Source: Toxorhynchites rutilus septentrionalis (Eukaryota > Arthropoda > Insecta > Diptera > Culicidae). Taken from it: DNA of 64,000 nucleotides. Where the stretch lies: the NCBI RefSeq assembly GCF_029784135.1, contig NC_073746.1:764136-828135 (forward strand), read 5' to 3'. Every line of letters begins with the position of its first letter. Within the stretch, counting starts at the first letter, position 1. The notes below the pieces were generated by a model, which did not search any database, had not been told where the DNA came from, and saw only the letters and a list, made by a program, of their open reading frames with translations. Below, piece by piece: positions 11,940-23,869 of this stretch. The position numbers and the translations under genes were made by a program.

Positions 11940-12979
11940 TTACAAACATACAAACATACAAACATACAAACAGACAAACATACAAACATACAAACATACA
12001 AACATACAAACATACAAACATACAAACATACAAACATACAAACATACAAACATACAAACATACAAACATACAAACATACAAACATACAAACATACAAACA
12101 TACAAACATACAAACATACAAACATACAAACATACAAACATACAAACATACAAACATACAAACATACAAACATACAAACATACAAACATACAAACATACA
12201 AACATACAAACATACAAACATACAAACATACAAACATACAAACATACAAACATACAAACATACAAACATACAAACATACAAACATACAAACATACAAACA
12301 TACAAACATACAAACATACAAACATACAAACATACAAACATACAAACATACAAACATACAAACATACAAACATACAAACATACAAACATACAAACATACA
12401 AACATACAAACATACAAACATACAAACATACAAACATACAAACATACAAACATACAAACATACAAACATACAAACATACAAACATACAAACATACAAACA
12501 TACAAACATACAAACATACAAACATACAAACATACAAACATACAAACATACAAACATACAAACATACAAACATACAAACATACAAACATACAAACATACA
12601 AACATACAAACATACAAACATACAAACATACAAACATACAAACATACAAACATACAAACATACAAACATACAAACATACAAACATACAAACATACAAACA
12701 TACAAACATACAAACATACAAACATACAAACATACAAACATACAAACATAAAAACATACAAACATACAAACATACAAACATACAAACATACAAACATACA
12801 AACATACAAACATACAAACATACAAACATACAAACATACAAACATACAAACATACAAACATACAAACATACAAACATACAAACATACAAACATACAAACA
12901 TACAAACATACAAACATACAAACATACAAACATACAAACATACAAACATACAAACATACAAACATACAAACATACAAAC
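11940..12979. repeat. Long homogeneous 8-bp tandem array, (TACAAACA)n
   Basis: About 130 copies of TACAAACA fill 1.04 kb. I see only two irregularities: a C to G change giving CAGACAAA near 11969-11976, and a C to A change near 12751. Eight is not a multiple of three and the unit contains no stop triplet in any register of either strand, so long open frames run through it on both strands (KHTNIQTY on plus, MFVCLYVC on minus). These are artefacts of the repeat, not genes. Near-perfect identity argues for recent expansion or continuing slippage. The true length may be misassembled. Confidence 0.95.
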
Positions 12980-13175
12980 TACAGTTGAACTTATTCAAAC
13001 GATCCCTGGAAGGCAAAACGCCAGCTAAAACCTCAACGTTCTTCGTATGCGTCGATGTCATCCAAACTCTGAAAAATTCAAAGTCAATTGAATTGAGTGC
13101 GCTCGTGTTTGATACATAGCGAAATAGCGATAATGCTGAAAACGAAACACCCATATTCCATCACCGAATGAAAAG

Positions 13176-13310
13176 TGGTCTTGTACAGGGTCTTTCAGAT
13201 TCATCGCTCACGCAATAAATTTTAATAACTTCTAAAATGGGAATCGATTTTTATTTAAAAAAAAAGGAAAATAAAGCTTAGTTTAGGCCATTTTCAACCA
13301 TAATAAAAAT
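13176..13310 (-). mobile_element. Second copy of the Tc1-like 3' end
   Basis: Begins TGTACAGGGTCTTTCAG. Its reverse complement repeats the end of 7432-7856: the last codons (ENGLN, stop), AACTAAGCTTTATTTTC, an A/T-rich stretch, GAAGTTATTAAAATTT and the terminal CTGAAAGACCCTGTA. Only the last ~135 bp of the element are present, so the copy is truncated. Confidence 0.8.
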
Positions 13311-13319
13311 AGCTCCTAG

Positions 13320-16300
13320 ACAGAACTATAATAAAACTAGCTCCCAAAGATATTTATTGCATAGAAAGAAAATAACCAGATATTCGACTTGAAAGTAGTG
13401 AAACATCGTAAAACATTCGAACACAAACATGTTTTTTTTTAATTTCTTATTTTGTAACTGTCAGTCCCACTGATCAACGTTTTTCTATCGAAAAAATCAA
13501 CGTCAGTCCCTAGGGATCGACATGGGGCTCAACGTGTCAACGCAGTTGTTTAGTTCAATAAAAAGAGAAAGAAATTACTTCACTGTTCATGAATAACAGG
13601 GAACCTCCGGATTTAAAACCACGACAACTCTGTCAACAAACATGACCTCTGAAATTTCCACAGTCTGAGCTGATCGTCCCATCTTAACTCGCCTCGAAGT
13701 TAAATATGAAAAACTCGAAAAATCGTACTCGGTCCTCTTGGTCCAATTTATTTCTATAATATTTTCAAAATTTGTCATCATTACCGAAAATCACCCCAAC
13801 TGCAAATCACACCAGATACAACCATGCTGACAGACGATACAAGTTGCAATTCAAAATCCACAAACATTTCCCGGTGGAGGAGGTTAAAAAAACAGCACCC
13901 GCGAGCACTCGTTCCAGCTGTTATTAAGTTTAAATATGATTACCGGTGAGAGTTTAAAACGATCCGGCTGTCTAGAAGCGGCGGGGTGCCAGGAAGTATT
14001 TTTGGCTTTTCTCACTTATCGGCAACCCCAAAGTTTTCCCCTCGTCAACTGCCACCGCTGCCGCTCTGATGATGATGTCTCTGGTAATAAAATATGCTTT
14101 TCGGTATTAGTTTATAACTGGAAAATATGTTCTACTACTGTGTGCTTGCGTGGGTTTTTCCCTCCAGCGAGTGAACAATTTAATTTGAAAGTGTGCGCAG
14201 GAGAATAGGATAGTCACGGAGGGTGGCAATAGTCTGACGAAAACGGGAGGGTGGATTTACCGTAGATGGCAACAAGAGTCGCGTCGCCTGAACCGAGTGA
14301 AGATGGGTCGTTCACTCTGTGTGCCAGTTGGGCATTATACGGCGCAGACAACAACACAACATAATAAACTTATCAACTTATTGTAAAATACGCTTATTGA
14401 AAAGCACGGGGAATGAAATATCCCTGCGGAGGGAAACCTTTTATGTGTTAAAACGATATAAATAAAATAGCGCGGGCGATGAATAGTGTGGATAATTTCG
14501 CACAAGAATGTTCATTGTTCCTATTATCGACATTGTTCGAGTGGTGCTTGTTGTAGCCGGTATTGTTGTAACTTTTTTATTATTTTCTCTTTATCCTCAA
14601 GTATTTTTCGCTGTGATTGCAAGTGGATCAAAATGTGACAGCGGGTGACATCTCGGAGGGTGTTAAGTAGGTGCAAATGCAATGCACTTTCACTCAATCA
14701 TTCTGATAACATGGTTGTCGAATTATCTCGATGTTGATAATTTCTATATTGTCATCAAACATTTTGCCGGCTACCGGTAACACCGGATGAGAAGCATTAG
14801 CACTCATTACACGCATGATGCAAACGATAATCTCTCACCAGGAGACAAATCCGTCCAAAAACTATCGATTGCAATCGTTGGACCCATATTTATGAAACAA
14901 ATTAGGTTAATCTGCATAAGGGACCCTGAACAAATTTTCGTTTTTTTTCAATTAACAGAAATATTGTCTTCTCATAATATTTATGAAATAAATACCTTCT
15001 TTATCATACCCAACAAAACCCTAAGCCGTCCTGAATTCTGACGATTTCTTTTCTCTCCTGATCTGCCATTGTCCTTGTCTGATCAATTTCAGCTGCATTC
15101 CATCATGCCTACCGCCGATATCCCGCTGTTTGTTTACTGCCGCTTTTCCTCCTTGTCCTTACACTAGAAGAAAAGCACTTATTCTTTGTCCCCGCAAAAT
15201 CCAGCATACCCTGCAGGTCATATGCCCCTACACTAGCATTCGATACCGCCGGTAGTGGTGACAAACGACAGTGAAATGAAGAGAAGCGGAATAATATCTC
15301 GAAAAATTTGCCGAAATGCTTCGGTGTGTTGCGCCGCAGATTGCCTGGTTCCACTTCTTCACGGTATTGTGCCAAAAGAGATTAAGCAATTATTATTACC
15401 TTCCATTATTTACCTTTCATCCTTAACAATTTGTCATCCAGATTTGAAAAAGGTCCTTCATACCGGGTACCGAACAAATGATGTAAAAATAATAGCGAAA
15501 CCGTACCCCTCGGCGGGGATTACATATTATTAATTCGATAACACAAATAGAAATTGCGTTAAATAAACATTTCACTCCGATTCTGTTTTTCTGTTGCTTT
15601 CGGTGAAAATCTGGAGGACAATTAATTGAACATTTTTTCTTCCTGAAGTGAGTGAGGGAAGCCCCCGTCAGCATTTGCCGTTGAACTTAGAAGACGCTTG
15701 CTGGAGAACCGTCGTCTATCTGTGTCGGAACAAGATTTTTCTTTTTGGCGAATGTTTAGTTTTGTTTCTGGGGTATTCTGAAACAGTGATTAATTTATCA
15801 GCGGAAATAGACCGCAATTTCCCCGTCATTTTTAAACACCCCTCACCGATGGATTTCCGATAGCAATCTAGACTCACTGTATGCCGAATGACATTCTCAA
15901 TACTATAGTTATTGCAATTCAATAGAATAACGCTATCAGGGTTTCAAAAATGTCGAATTTCGGTCCGAATAAAGAGCATTTGCAAAATTCGAAAAATAAG
16001 TCGGCGAATGATTTTCGTCGAAACAAAAAAGGTTTATTGTGAAGGAATCCACAATTTGCCATATTTTCAGATACAGAATCTGTATTAAATTAATTACAGT
16101 GCATTTTCTCTGTGTACCTTTTTACTAATAATCCTTGGTTTTTTTCGGTCGTCCAAGAAGATATCTTGATTTATAAAAATGTTGAACCAAATGAAATGTC
16201 GCCTCACCTCTCCACTCCGGCTAAGGTCGTTTGTGGGATACTTTTTGATAATTCCACATTCATCAGCGTGTGTTGAGTAAATATTCTCACATGATTTAGG

Positions 16301-16500
16301 GGTGCCTCAAAGCACTCAAAGATCATGTCCGATAGAGCTGAAACTTTGCACAGATCATTTTTTTTGGGCCAATAAACAAAATGTTCATGGTCGGTTTTTG
16401 AAATTCGATGATTTTTTCCCATACATCCATTGCTACCCTAGTGTCCCTATTATTACTGATATCGTGTGAAAATCACAATCAGTAGTATGTCTTACCACAC
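13320..16500. other. Stretch without a recognised gene
   Basis: Mixed sequence with a comparatively GC-rich part at 13800-14350. Open frames such as 13936-14208 (plus) and the overlapping pair 15109-15375 (minus) and 15255-15533 (plus) lack recognisable motifs. Nothing resembles a promoter, RNA gene or repeat shared with the rest of the window up to about 16150. The part after 16200 looks like degenerate repeat sequence leading into repeat B. Confidence 0.4.
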
Positions 16501-16559
16501 GGGGGCGAAATACCTCTACAATTTCCAGAAACGTGCGAAAAATCAACAACTCTGCTAGG

Positions 16560-17110
16560 TCGAAAAATGAAAAATGGTTTTTCAGATTTTTTATTTCGAA
16601 TTTTGAAATTAAAGTTGGTATTGGGGCATTTTGGTGAATGGTTAAGGTATATTCTAAGATGTATTTGTTATTTTTTGGATGACCAATACAGTGACTATTA
16701 TGCTGTTAACAGCTGAGCGCGTGGATACTCTCTCTAAAACTGATGGTACGTTTTTTCTCAGAATCTAGTAGACCGATCTGACTGAAATTGACATGTAAGA
16801 ATGTAAAATTGAATTATCTGAATTGTTACGTAGTGGTTACAATTTATTCTGAAATTATAATTTAAATTTTATTTTTGAGTCATATGGTCAATTCTAATGA
16901 ACTGATATGAGAATATCAACAATGATTATCCTTTTTAACAAAAAATTGTTCGAACAAAATATTTGGCAAAGTTTTTGGAAAATCAATAAGCTCTATAGCA
17001 AGAAAGTATACGTTATTATGAAAATTTACTCATAATTGAATTGAATATCAATAGTTTCATTATCTCGAAATACCACTAGTCGATAATTTAAACGGTAACA
17101 CGGATTTTAA
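16560..17110 (+). repeat. Dispersed repeat B, copy 1
   Basis: Contains AAGGTATATT, then ATTATGCTGTTAACAGCTG and later ATACCACTAGTCGATA, in the same order as 30010-30440. A middle part carrying TAGACCGATCTGACTGAAAT appears in the opposite sense, as in the plus strand of 41110-41170. The copy is therefore rearranged. The related copy at 41020-41945 is attached to a Tc1-like transposase remnant, which suggests B is the 3' part of that element. Confidence 0.55.
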
Positions 17111-17402
17111 AAAATGAATGAAATTTTAATATTTATCTTTTTAATATTATTTCCGAAGTACTTCTTGGCAATACTTTTCTGTATAAATTAGACTAGACTC
17201 AGAACAGTCCCAGAACAGACTCTGTATACCAAGAATATGCATATCAAAAACGGAATTCACACATTATTAGTTACACACAGAGGTGCCAACCTTCCTGATT
17301 TTTGAGAATTTCCCAGACTTTTTGGTATGCTCCCTGATATCCTGACGAACACCCAATTTATGCTAATTTTCCAGAAATGATCCTGATTTATCCTGATTTT
17401 AG

Positions 17403-18403
17403 TAGGATAAGTGGGGGTAATTTGACCCCCAAGCAGATCGTTACGATCGATCAAACCAATACGACCTAAATCAAAAAAGTTACATTGTACAATGAACTAA
17501 ACTTGTATTCTCTCAATCAGTAATGTTTAATAATTATATCAAGCTCCAAACTATCAAATATATAATATAATAAAAGAGATGATTTTTAGACATTCTTTTT
17601 TGTGGGGTGACTTGGACAGACTATGTGGTGATTTGGTCATTGTTGTGGATGATATGAATAATGTCTGAATAACATACTTATGTTTATGTTAAGTAATTCA
17701 GGATAATATTTCAATCAGTAACAGTGTTCATACCAGATGTCTTGGCCAGAAGCCAAAACTAATCTCTCCCGGCTGAGCAAGTTTTGAGATTGAACGGATG
17801 AATAAGCACATTTTTTTGGCCAACTCAAATGCCATTTCCCGAATATCTTGTGACGTCAAACCATATAAGTGATTTTGCAGGTCGAGAAAATGATTGACCA
17901 TCTCCAATTTCTGCTGAGGTGAAAAAATGGTACTATGTGATTCTTCGGATACGGCTGACGAATTTTGCATGAATCTCTTCAGTGTTGTTCGAGCAATTTC
18001 AAAAACTTTCTATGATTTGCAAACTACCTACACAGCATGTAAAAACTTAAGTGCAATTTATTTCATTCATTGTTATCAAATTTACAGTTTCGCTGCATCG
18101 AATAACAGTTCTTCTGTACGCGAACAGAACTTCATAATACACGAAAAGTTTGTTCAGTGAGCGGATAAAGCCTTAAAACTACAAACGAAAAACCTACATT
18201 TTCTTACAACCAAAGTACTTGCTTTATTCATGCTACCGTCTCCCTCCACCTGTCATATTTTATCAGGATTTTTTAGGTTAGATACATACGGTTCAATAAT
18301 AAAAAGAGATGACATTTTAAAAAATCCAAATTGAGCCGTACTTTTCGAGATAAAGGGGGTGTCCTAATCATCCCGTATGTCCAAATCACTTCCACTTTCC
18401 CTA
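17403..18403 (-). mobile_element. Pogo-like element, internally deleted
   Basis: The left end TAGGATAAGTGGGGGTAATT and the complement of the right end, TAGGGAAAGTGGAAGTGATT, align as imperfect terminal repeats beginning and ending with TA. TA is the target duplication of Tc1/mariner/pogo elements. The only coding remnant is the DNA-binding domain on the minus strand. The catalytic domain is missing, so it is a 1-kb non-autonomous copy. Confidence 0.65.
17728..17970 (-). pseudogene. Pogo/Tigger-type transposase, DNA-binding domain fragment
   Basis: The frame has FSPQQKLEMVNHFLDLQNHL then YGLTSQDIREMAFELAKK. The signature 'E-x(2)-(L/M)-x-x-(H/Y)-x-L-x(6)-YGLT-x-x-D-x-R-x-(L/M)-AF-(E/Q)-LA-(E/K)-K' is typical of the second helix-turn-helix (CENP-B/psq-type) of insect pogo-like transposases. 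After LAKK the reading slips frame (a normal copy continues with an H-P-F-N block). No DDE_1 catalytic domain follows. It lies inside terminal repeats that fit the same family. Related to the fragment at 62431-62598. Confidence 0.65.
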
Positions 18404-18409
18404 CTTTTT

Positions 18410-19255
18410 ACTTGATCAGAATGAATATTATTAGTTGGAAATATACTGGGATTAACAAGAATTAAAAAAAACACTCAACAATTCATCCACTGCTGATATG
18501 CTTTCCTCATTTAATGAGTAAAGATACATTCCATTGTGGACCATGAATTCAAAGAAATTTTGAATACTCATTTCCCTGCAACTCACTGCAGTGATGCTGT
18601 AAGTTTTTGGGAAAAATATGTAAACTATCAAAAGTTCCCTGTAATATTCTCTCAATGGCGAGAAGTTCAACTTTATGATCTGCATACAAAATACTAGAAA
18701 ACAGACATGTTCTGAGAAGATAAAAATTTTGAGCTTCGTGATGGCGATATTATTATTGCAATATTATGAGTAGATAAAAAAGTTTAAAAGCGGTAATTCT
18801 GATGTGGGCGATGTGAAAAATCATCGAACGTTTTTGAAGATGCCGAATTGCACACTTTATTGGTTGAAGACGATGATCAAACTCAACACCAATTTGCAGA
18901 ATAATTGAATTGGTATTGTTTGAAAGTCATGGGAAAGATCTTGAAGATTGGAAGATGGGTTTCACATGATTTGGCCGACAGACATTAGGAAAATCGGAAA
19001 ATAATTTGAGAAAATTGATTTGCCAGACACAAAGACACACGAGGATTACGTCCAACTTGAATTTCTATTAAATGGACAGGAACCATCATATCGAATTTCC
19101 CACTGACATTTTCCCTTTGTGTTTTCCTGATCTGAGTTCCCACTGACAGCTTTGCTTGAGATTTTCCTTATGTTATTATATTATTATATATATTATGTTA
19201 TTATTATATTTCCTTATGATATTAGAGAATCACCCTGTTCTAAAGACTACCTTAA
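18410..19255. other. Stretch without a recognised gene
   Basis: AT-rich, with many stops. A TATTA-rich low-complexity patch lies at about 19165-19215. The minus-strand frame at 18452-18685 has no recognisable domain. Confidence 0.45.
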
Positions 19256-19260
19256 AAAAT

Positions 19261-19600
19261 TAATATGAACCAAGAATCCCAAACGCGAAAGATCACACGT
19301 TGACATTTACCAACCGGACACAAAAACCACAAGGCCAGATCGCATCAGAAAGAACACAATGTTATGTGTTTTTTGGGATCAGCAAGATGCAATCTAGTAC
19401 GACATTTGAAAACCGACGAAACTGTTAATAGTGAACGTTACTGAAAACATTTGATTGAATTCGATCGTCTTCTGCTTCAAAACAGCCGGTATTCCAGAAA
19501 AGGCAACCCAAAGTGATTTTTCTTGAAGACAACGCCGCGCCACATCGAGCAAGACAAATTTTTCTTATCCTACGTTTATTAAGACTTTTACAGAAATGAT
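19261..19600 (+). pseudogene. Mariner transposase, central fragment
   Basis: Plus-strand reading gives NPKRERSHVD, then a P-D-x-x-T-T-R-P-D block, NTMLCVFWDQQ, an ETVNSERY-like stretch across frameshifts, a KAGIPEKATQ-like step and IFLEDNAAPHRAR. In mariner the 'TMLC-(I/V)-(W/F)-WDQ' strand follows the first catalytic Asp, and 'D-N-A-x-P-H' holds the second. Order and spacing fit, with at least three frame changes. Neither the N-terminus nor the PPYSPDL region with the third Asp is clear. No terminal repeats were found. Confidence 0.7.
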
Positions 19601-19991
19601 TCGACGCCTTATAGCAATTGACCGAAACCTTAGCCATGATCGATGAAAAGATGGATGCCCACATGTTCCTCAGCTCTTTGAAGAACTTGGTGATCTGCTG
19701 GGTCTGTGGTCTTGAAATTATTGGAATATACCCTCCGTTTGAGTTTCACCCAAAATTTGTTTATCCGTCGCAGCTAGGGAACGTCATCATCTGCTCAGAC
19801 AATAAAAAAGCCGATTTTGGCCAGGTACTTAACGATAACGAGAAAAATATGGGTATTCGACCTAATAGCTCTCACAAGCAGATATTAAACTATGAAGTAC
19901 TCAGGGTAGGCATAATGTTTAAAAATACTGTAAATGCAGATCAGGTATAATTTAGTTTTAATATAGATGTGTAATATTTTTTTATTATTTT

Positions 19992-20107
19992 CTCATGTCC
20001 ACTTGGGCATTATCTATAGCCCCTCCCTCCTCGCCGTGGACAAGCCTGGACATTTTCGTACCCCCTACTCCCCCTAAAGTTGTTTAAGTGGAATGTAGAC
20101 AGTCCCT
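19992..20107 (-). repeat. Small palindromic G-rich repeat (GTCCAC type), copy 1
   Basis: Starts near CATGTCCACTTGGGC and ends near AAGTGGAATGTAGACAG. The inside is C-rich on the plus strand (CCCCCTACTCCCCC) with GCCGTGGACAAGCCTGGACA in the middle. Its reverse complement follows 32026-32146 base by base with moderate divergence. The ends are inverted GTCCAC-like motifs, which suggests a tiny MITE or a fragment of a larger element. Confidence 0.7.
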
Positions 20108-20877
20108 AAAACAATACGATTTAACACGATTTGGTCCTCTCAATTGGTTCACAAAATGCGGCACGGCAGAATCAACACTTCGTAAAAATTTCAATAAGTC
20201 AAAAACCATAACTTTTCTGAACCACTGAATGGTTTTTAATGGTAAAATTAACCTCAAGTAAAGTAAAAACATTTAGAAAAAATTATATATTATGTTTGAG
20301 CGATTTTTTTTCTATACATATCACATACAAACAAATTTTCGCTTTTCAATAAAACTATTCATCAGAATATAGTTTTTATCAGAAAGGCTTTCCGTGTGAA
20401 CTCACCCATGATTTAATTAGCTATGACGCTTAGGATTCCCAGAATAAATCCATTTTTCATCGCCAGGTACATTTCGATAGACAACTAATTTTGTTTTGTT
20501 CCGAATTCCGGTTTCGTGTTTACATACAAGTTACGAACGAGTTGCGAACTGATCAGTTTAACTTTTCCATGTAACTCATAATTACCAGTTCATGAATATT
20601 TGATCCAGATTAATCATGTAAAATGTTTTGACGTAGGACTACGTCTTTCATTTCTATACCGGGGTGTAAAACCAAAATTTCGAAAACGAAAGCGTTACGC
20701 CGGAGACCGAGATTTTGAGTGTTAATAGCTCTTAAACAACTGAACGAAATGGTATGATAAACACTTCATTCGAAAGATAAAATGTCTACGCGTTGTATAC
20801 TTGTTACTTTTTGATCCAAAAACTTGTTTCAATAGTCTTAAAATTGCTTTCAAAACAGGCTATTGAAATCACCAATC

Positions 20878-20914
20878 GGTATATAAGCGAGCGCCGCTCG
20901 GAAATCCACTCAGT
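20878..20914 (+). promoter_or_regulatory. TATA box and initiator, split by the LINE insertion
   Basis: TATATAAGCGAGCG begins near 20880. About 30 bases downstream the sequence is CCACTCAGT, and beyond the LINE it resumes as TCCACTCAGTTCTATTTGAA (from 24121). Rejoined, this gives TCAGTTC, the insect Inr consensus, at the normal distance from a TATA box. The LINE entered at the Inr and duplicated it, so a full Inr now lies only downstream of the LINE, while the TATA box lies 3.2 kb upstream. Activity is inferred from sequence only. Confidence 0.55.
20902..20914. repeat. Target-site duplication of the Jockey-type LINE, left copy
   Basis: AAATCCACTCAGT here is repeated directly after the poly(A) tract at 24118-24130. 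A 13-bp duplication plus poly(A) is the hallmark of target-primed reverse transcription. Confidence 0.85.
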
Positions 20915-22082
20915 AATGATGCACGCGATGGTGGCGCGGTGAAAAGTGCCCGCACAGAGTCGAGCCTTCGCGACTGTGACACCGCATCGAACGGCACCGA
21001 AGTAGGCGACTTCGGCGCGACGGTTGAAAATGCAAACTCTGCTACTGAGGCAGCAACCAAAATCAAACTCCCTCCGCTGGTGGTGAAGGCGGTCGCTCTC
21101 GACAAACTCATCAGTGAATTTGCATCGATGGGCGTTAAAGCAGAATATAAGCTATGTGGCATCGGCACTAAAGTTTTCCTCCGTACGCGGAATGAATTTG
21201 ATCTGGTCGTGGCGTTTTTGAAGAATGCCAATATTGAGTTTTTCACCCACGACATCCCGGGGGACAAACCCTTCAAGGCTGTTATTCGCGGCCTGTCTAA
21301 CTACGACCCGAAGACGATCACCGCTGAACTCAAGGATCGGTTGAAGCTAGTCGTAACCGCCATTTGCCGGATGAAACGTAGAGGTGAAAACGAGAAGATG
21401 TACCCGGACTGTCTGTTTCTGGTGCACTTTCAGAAAGGGACGGTAACGCTGAATGCCCTCAAAGCGATCCGCTCTCTTTTTTCCCTGAGAATCCGATAGG
21501 AACCTTACCGTGGCGGCCGTCGCGACGTCACCCAGTGCCAGCGGTGCCTGAATTTTGGACATGGCACCCGCAACTGTAACATCAAACCTCGCTGCAGCAC
21601 GTGTGCTAAGGACCACGCCACTGGTGACTGCCCAGTGGACAAAGCTGGTAAAGTGGAGTACAAATGTATCATCTGTGGCGGCGCTCATCAGGGTTCGGAC
21701 CGGCAATGCCCGAAACGCGAAAATTTCAAACATATCCGCAAGCAGGCGTCTATCAACAATCAACCGGGGCGGAAGAAGGAGAAGTCGTTTAAAGCAGAAG
21801 ATTTTCCTCCGCTTCGCCCCACTCAGCAAACAACTCATCCAAGCGCTCGGGATCGAGCTGCCCCTCCTCAACGTACCTCCGGCGAGCCCGCCGGACAGCG
21901 CTCGCCTCCCACCCCCCCCTGGATTTTGGCGCCCACCACAAACTGAAACCAACTCCGAAAAGTTCACCCCGACGGAGCTACTGGAAATTTTTGACAAGAT
22001 GACGACCGCCCTCCGCGCGTGCCACAACAAGCCCGAGCAGATGAATGTGCTTGGTAAGTTTATCATTGAATATGGCTCTTAG
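20915..22082 (+). pseudogene. Jockey-type ORF1 (gag-like, three zinc knuckles), broken
   Basis: Reads from the left junction without an ATG. The first ~190 residues (to 21496) include a globular part with VKAVALDKLI and DIPGDKPFKAVIRGL, as in Jockey ORF1p before the knuckles. A TAG at 21497-21499 interrupts the frame where EPYRGGRRDVTQCQRC continues in frame, so one substitution, perhaps at a Trp codon, would explain it. Three knuckles follow: CQRC-LNFG-H-GTRN-C, CSTC-AKD-H-ATGD-C and CIIC-GGA-H-QGSDRQ-C. The frame ends at 21944-21946, but a C-rich run just before (near 21911) marks a frameshift, after which the usual tail (LLEIFDKMTTALRACH) runs to a TAG at 22080-22082. The protein would normally bind element RNA. 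Confidence 0.85.
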
Positions 22083-23869
22083 GTCTCTGAAAATTGCGCT
22101 TGCTCGATAAGAGCAAAAGCCATCGAGTTTGCCGATTTCGTCGGCAGACACAGCATCGACGTGGGTCTGCTCTCAGAGACCCACCTAAAATCCGGCGACA
22201 GTTTCTGGCTGCCGGATCACAACATCATCCGGCTTGATCGCACCAGCTCTAGGGGGGGCGGTGTTGCGGTCATCGTACGGAAAGGCCTGAGGCTCAACAT
22301 ACTTCCGCACGTTCGCACGTCGGTCATCGAGGCGATTAGTGTGGAGGTCGCATTGACAAACGGCAACATCCATTTCATTGCCGTGTACTGTCCTCATCAG
22401 TGTCCGAACAGCAACAGGATGGCGCGTCAGTTCCAAAATGACTTGACTGCCATCACTCGCACCTCTTCTCGCTTTGTTGTTGGGGGTGATCTCAACGCCC
22501 GCCATGAGGATTGGCGGAACTACCGACAAAATCAAAACGGGCGCCTTCTCTTCGACCACGCGCAACATGGGCAGTATGCGGTATCTTCAACCTGATCCTG
22601 AAAAGGCTCACTCCCAAAGTCTACTCGCTGCTCAGCAACATCTTCAATCGATGCTTGGAATTGCACTATTATTCAAGCATCTGGAAAGAAGCGAAGATCG
22701 TGCCGATCCGCAAACCCGGGAAGGATCCAACTCTACCTTCAAGCTACAGACCTATCAGCCTCCTTTCAGCGCTGGGCAAACTTTTTGAAAAAATCATTTT
22801 ATTCCGATTGCAAAAATTTGTTGAGGTCAACAACATCCTCCTGCCTGAACAGTTTGGGTTTAGACGGGGGCATTCGACTATCCACCAACTAGTGAGAGTG
22901 ATGAACACCATCCAAAGGAACAGGGCTGTATCCAAGTCCACAGCCTTGGCACTGTTGGATGTCGAAAAGGCTTTCGACTGTGTCTGGCATGACGGGCTTG
23001 TATATAAGCTCTGTTCCTTTAACATTCCAATTTATCTCGTGAAAATCATCCGGTGTTACCTTCAGCAAAGGTCGTTCAGGGTATCGTTGAATGGCTGTTT
23101 GTCAAACACATTTTCCATCCAGGCAGGGGTCCCGCAGGGAAGTCTGCTGGGCCCTTTGCTGTACAGCCTTTACACCTCTGACACTCCTCCCCTGGGAGAT
23201 GGCTGCGCGTCCTTTCTGTTCGCAGATGACACCGCAATTGCCGTCAAGGGGAGGATGCCTCGTGAAATTACAAACAGGCTTCAACGATGCCTTGACGCCT
23301 TTGTTGAATATGCTAACATATGGAAAATTAAAATCAATGCCTCCAAAACCCAAACAATCATGTTCCTGCACAGGCAGTCTCCCAAACTCAAACCTCCTCC
23401 ATCTTGCGTTGTGGTGATGAATGGCACAAGGGTTGAGTGGTCCGCTGAAGTAACATATTTGGGGCTAGTGATAGATCAGAAACTCCTCTTCCGTCAGCAC
23501 GTGGAGAAGAATTTGAATAGGTGTTCCGCTTTGGTTCGATCTCTGTACCCTCTGATCTGTCGACGATCCCGTCTCTCAAAGGTGAACAAACTGGCCGTCT
23601 ACAATCAAATCATAGCTCCTGCCATCCTTTATGCAATTGTGGTGTGGGGGTCATGTGCTCAGACTCACAGGAACAAACTCCAAGTGGCGCAAAATCGTGC
23701 ATTGAGGATGATTCTTGATCGTCCTTTTGACACAAGGATCTCGGATCTACACCAAGAGGCTAATATCCAAAAACTAGATGCAATTATGTATGAAACAAAA
23801 GCTAAATTTGTTGAGAAATCTAGATCCTCTGAATTTGACCTGATAAAAAATTGGTATATAGTAGATTAG
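22072..23869 (+). pseudogene. Jockey-type ORF2: endonuclease and reverse transcriptase, internally deleted
   Basis: ORF2 starts with ATGGCTCTTAGG overlapping the ORF1 stop, then slips frame within 30 bases. The AP-type endonuclease runs 22161 to ~22586 with LLSETHLKS (catalytic Glu), RGGGVAVIVRKGL and VVGGDLNARHEDW. It breaks off after NGRLLFDHAQHG. From ~22587 a different frame continues in the reverse transcriptase: KEAKIVPIRKPGKDP, YRPISLLSALGKLFEKII, EQFGFRRGHST, LALLDVEKAFDCVWHDGL, AGVPQGSLLGPLLYSLY and FADD (23219-23230). The C-terminal region reaches a TAG at 23867-23869. The endonuclease C-terminus and the first reverse transcriptase blocks, probably a few hundred residues, are missing. 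The 427 codons after the junction are open. Confidence 0.88.

Noticed and set aside
11940..12979. CRISPR array
   Set aside because: Uniform 8-bp tandem repeats without spacers in a eukaryotic context.
11858..13154. Very long open frames of ~300-400 codons on both strands
   Set aside because: They are translations of the stop-free 8-bp repeat (KHTNIQTY / MFVCLYVC periodicity) and cannot be genes.
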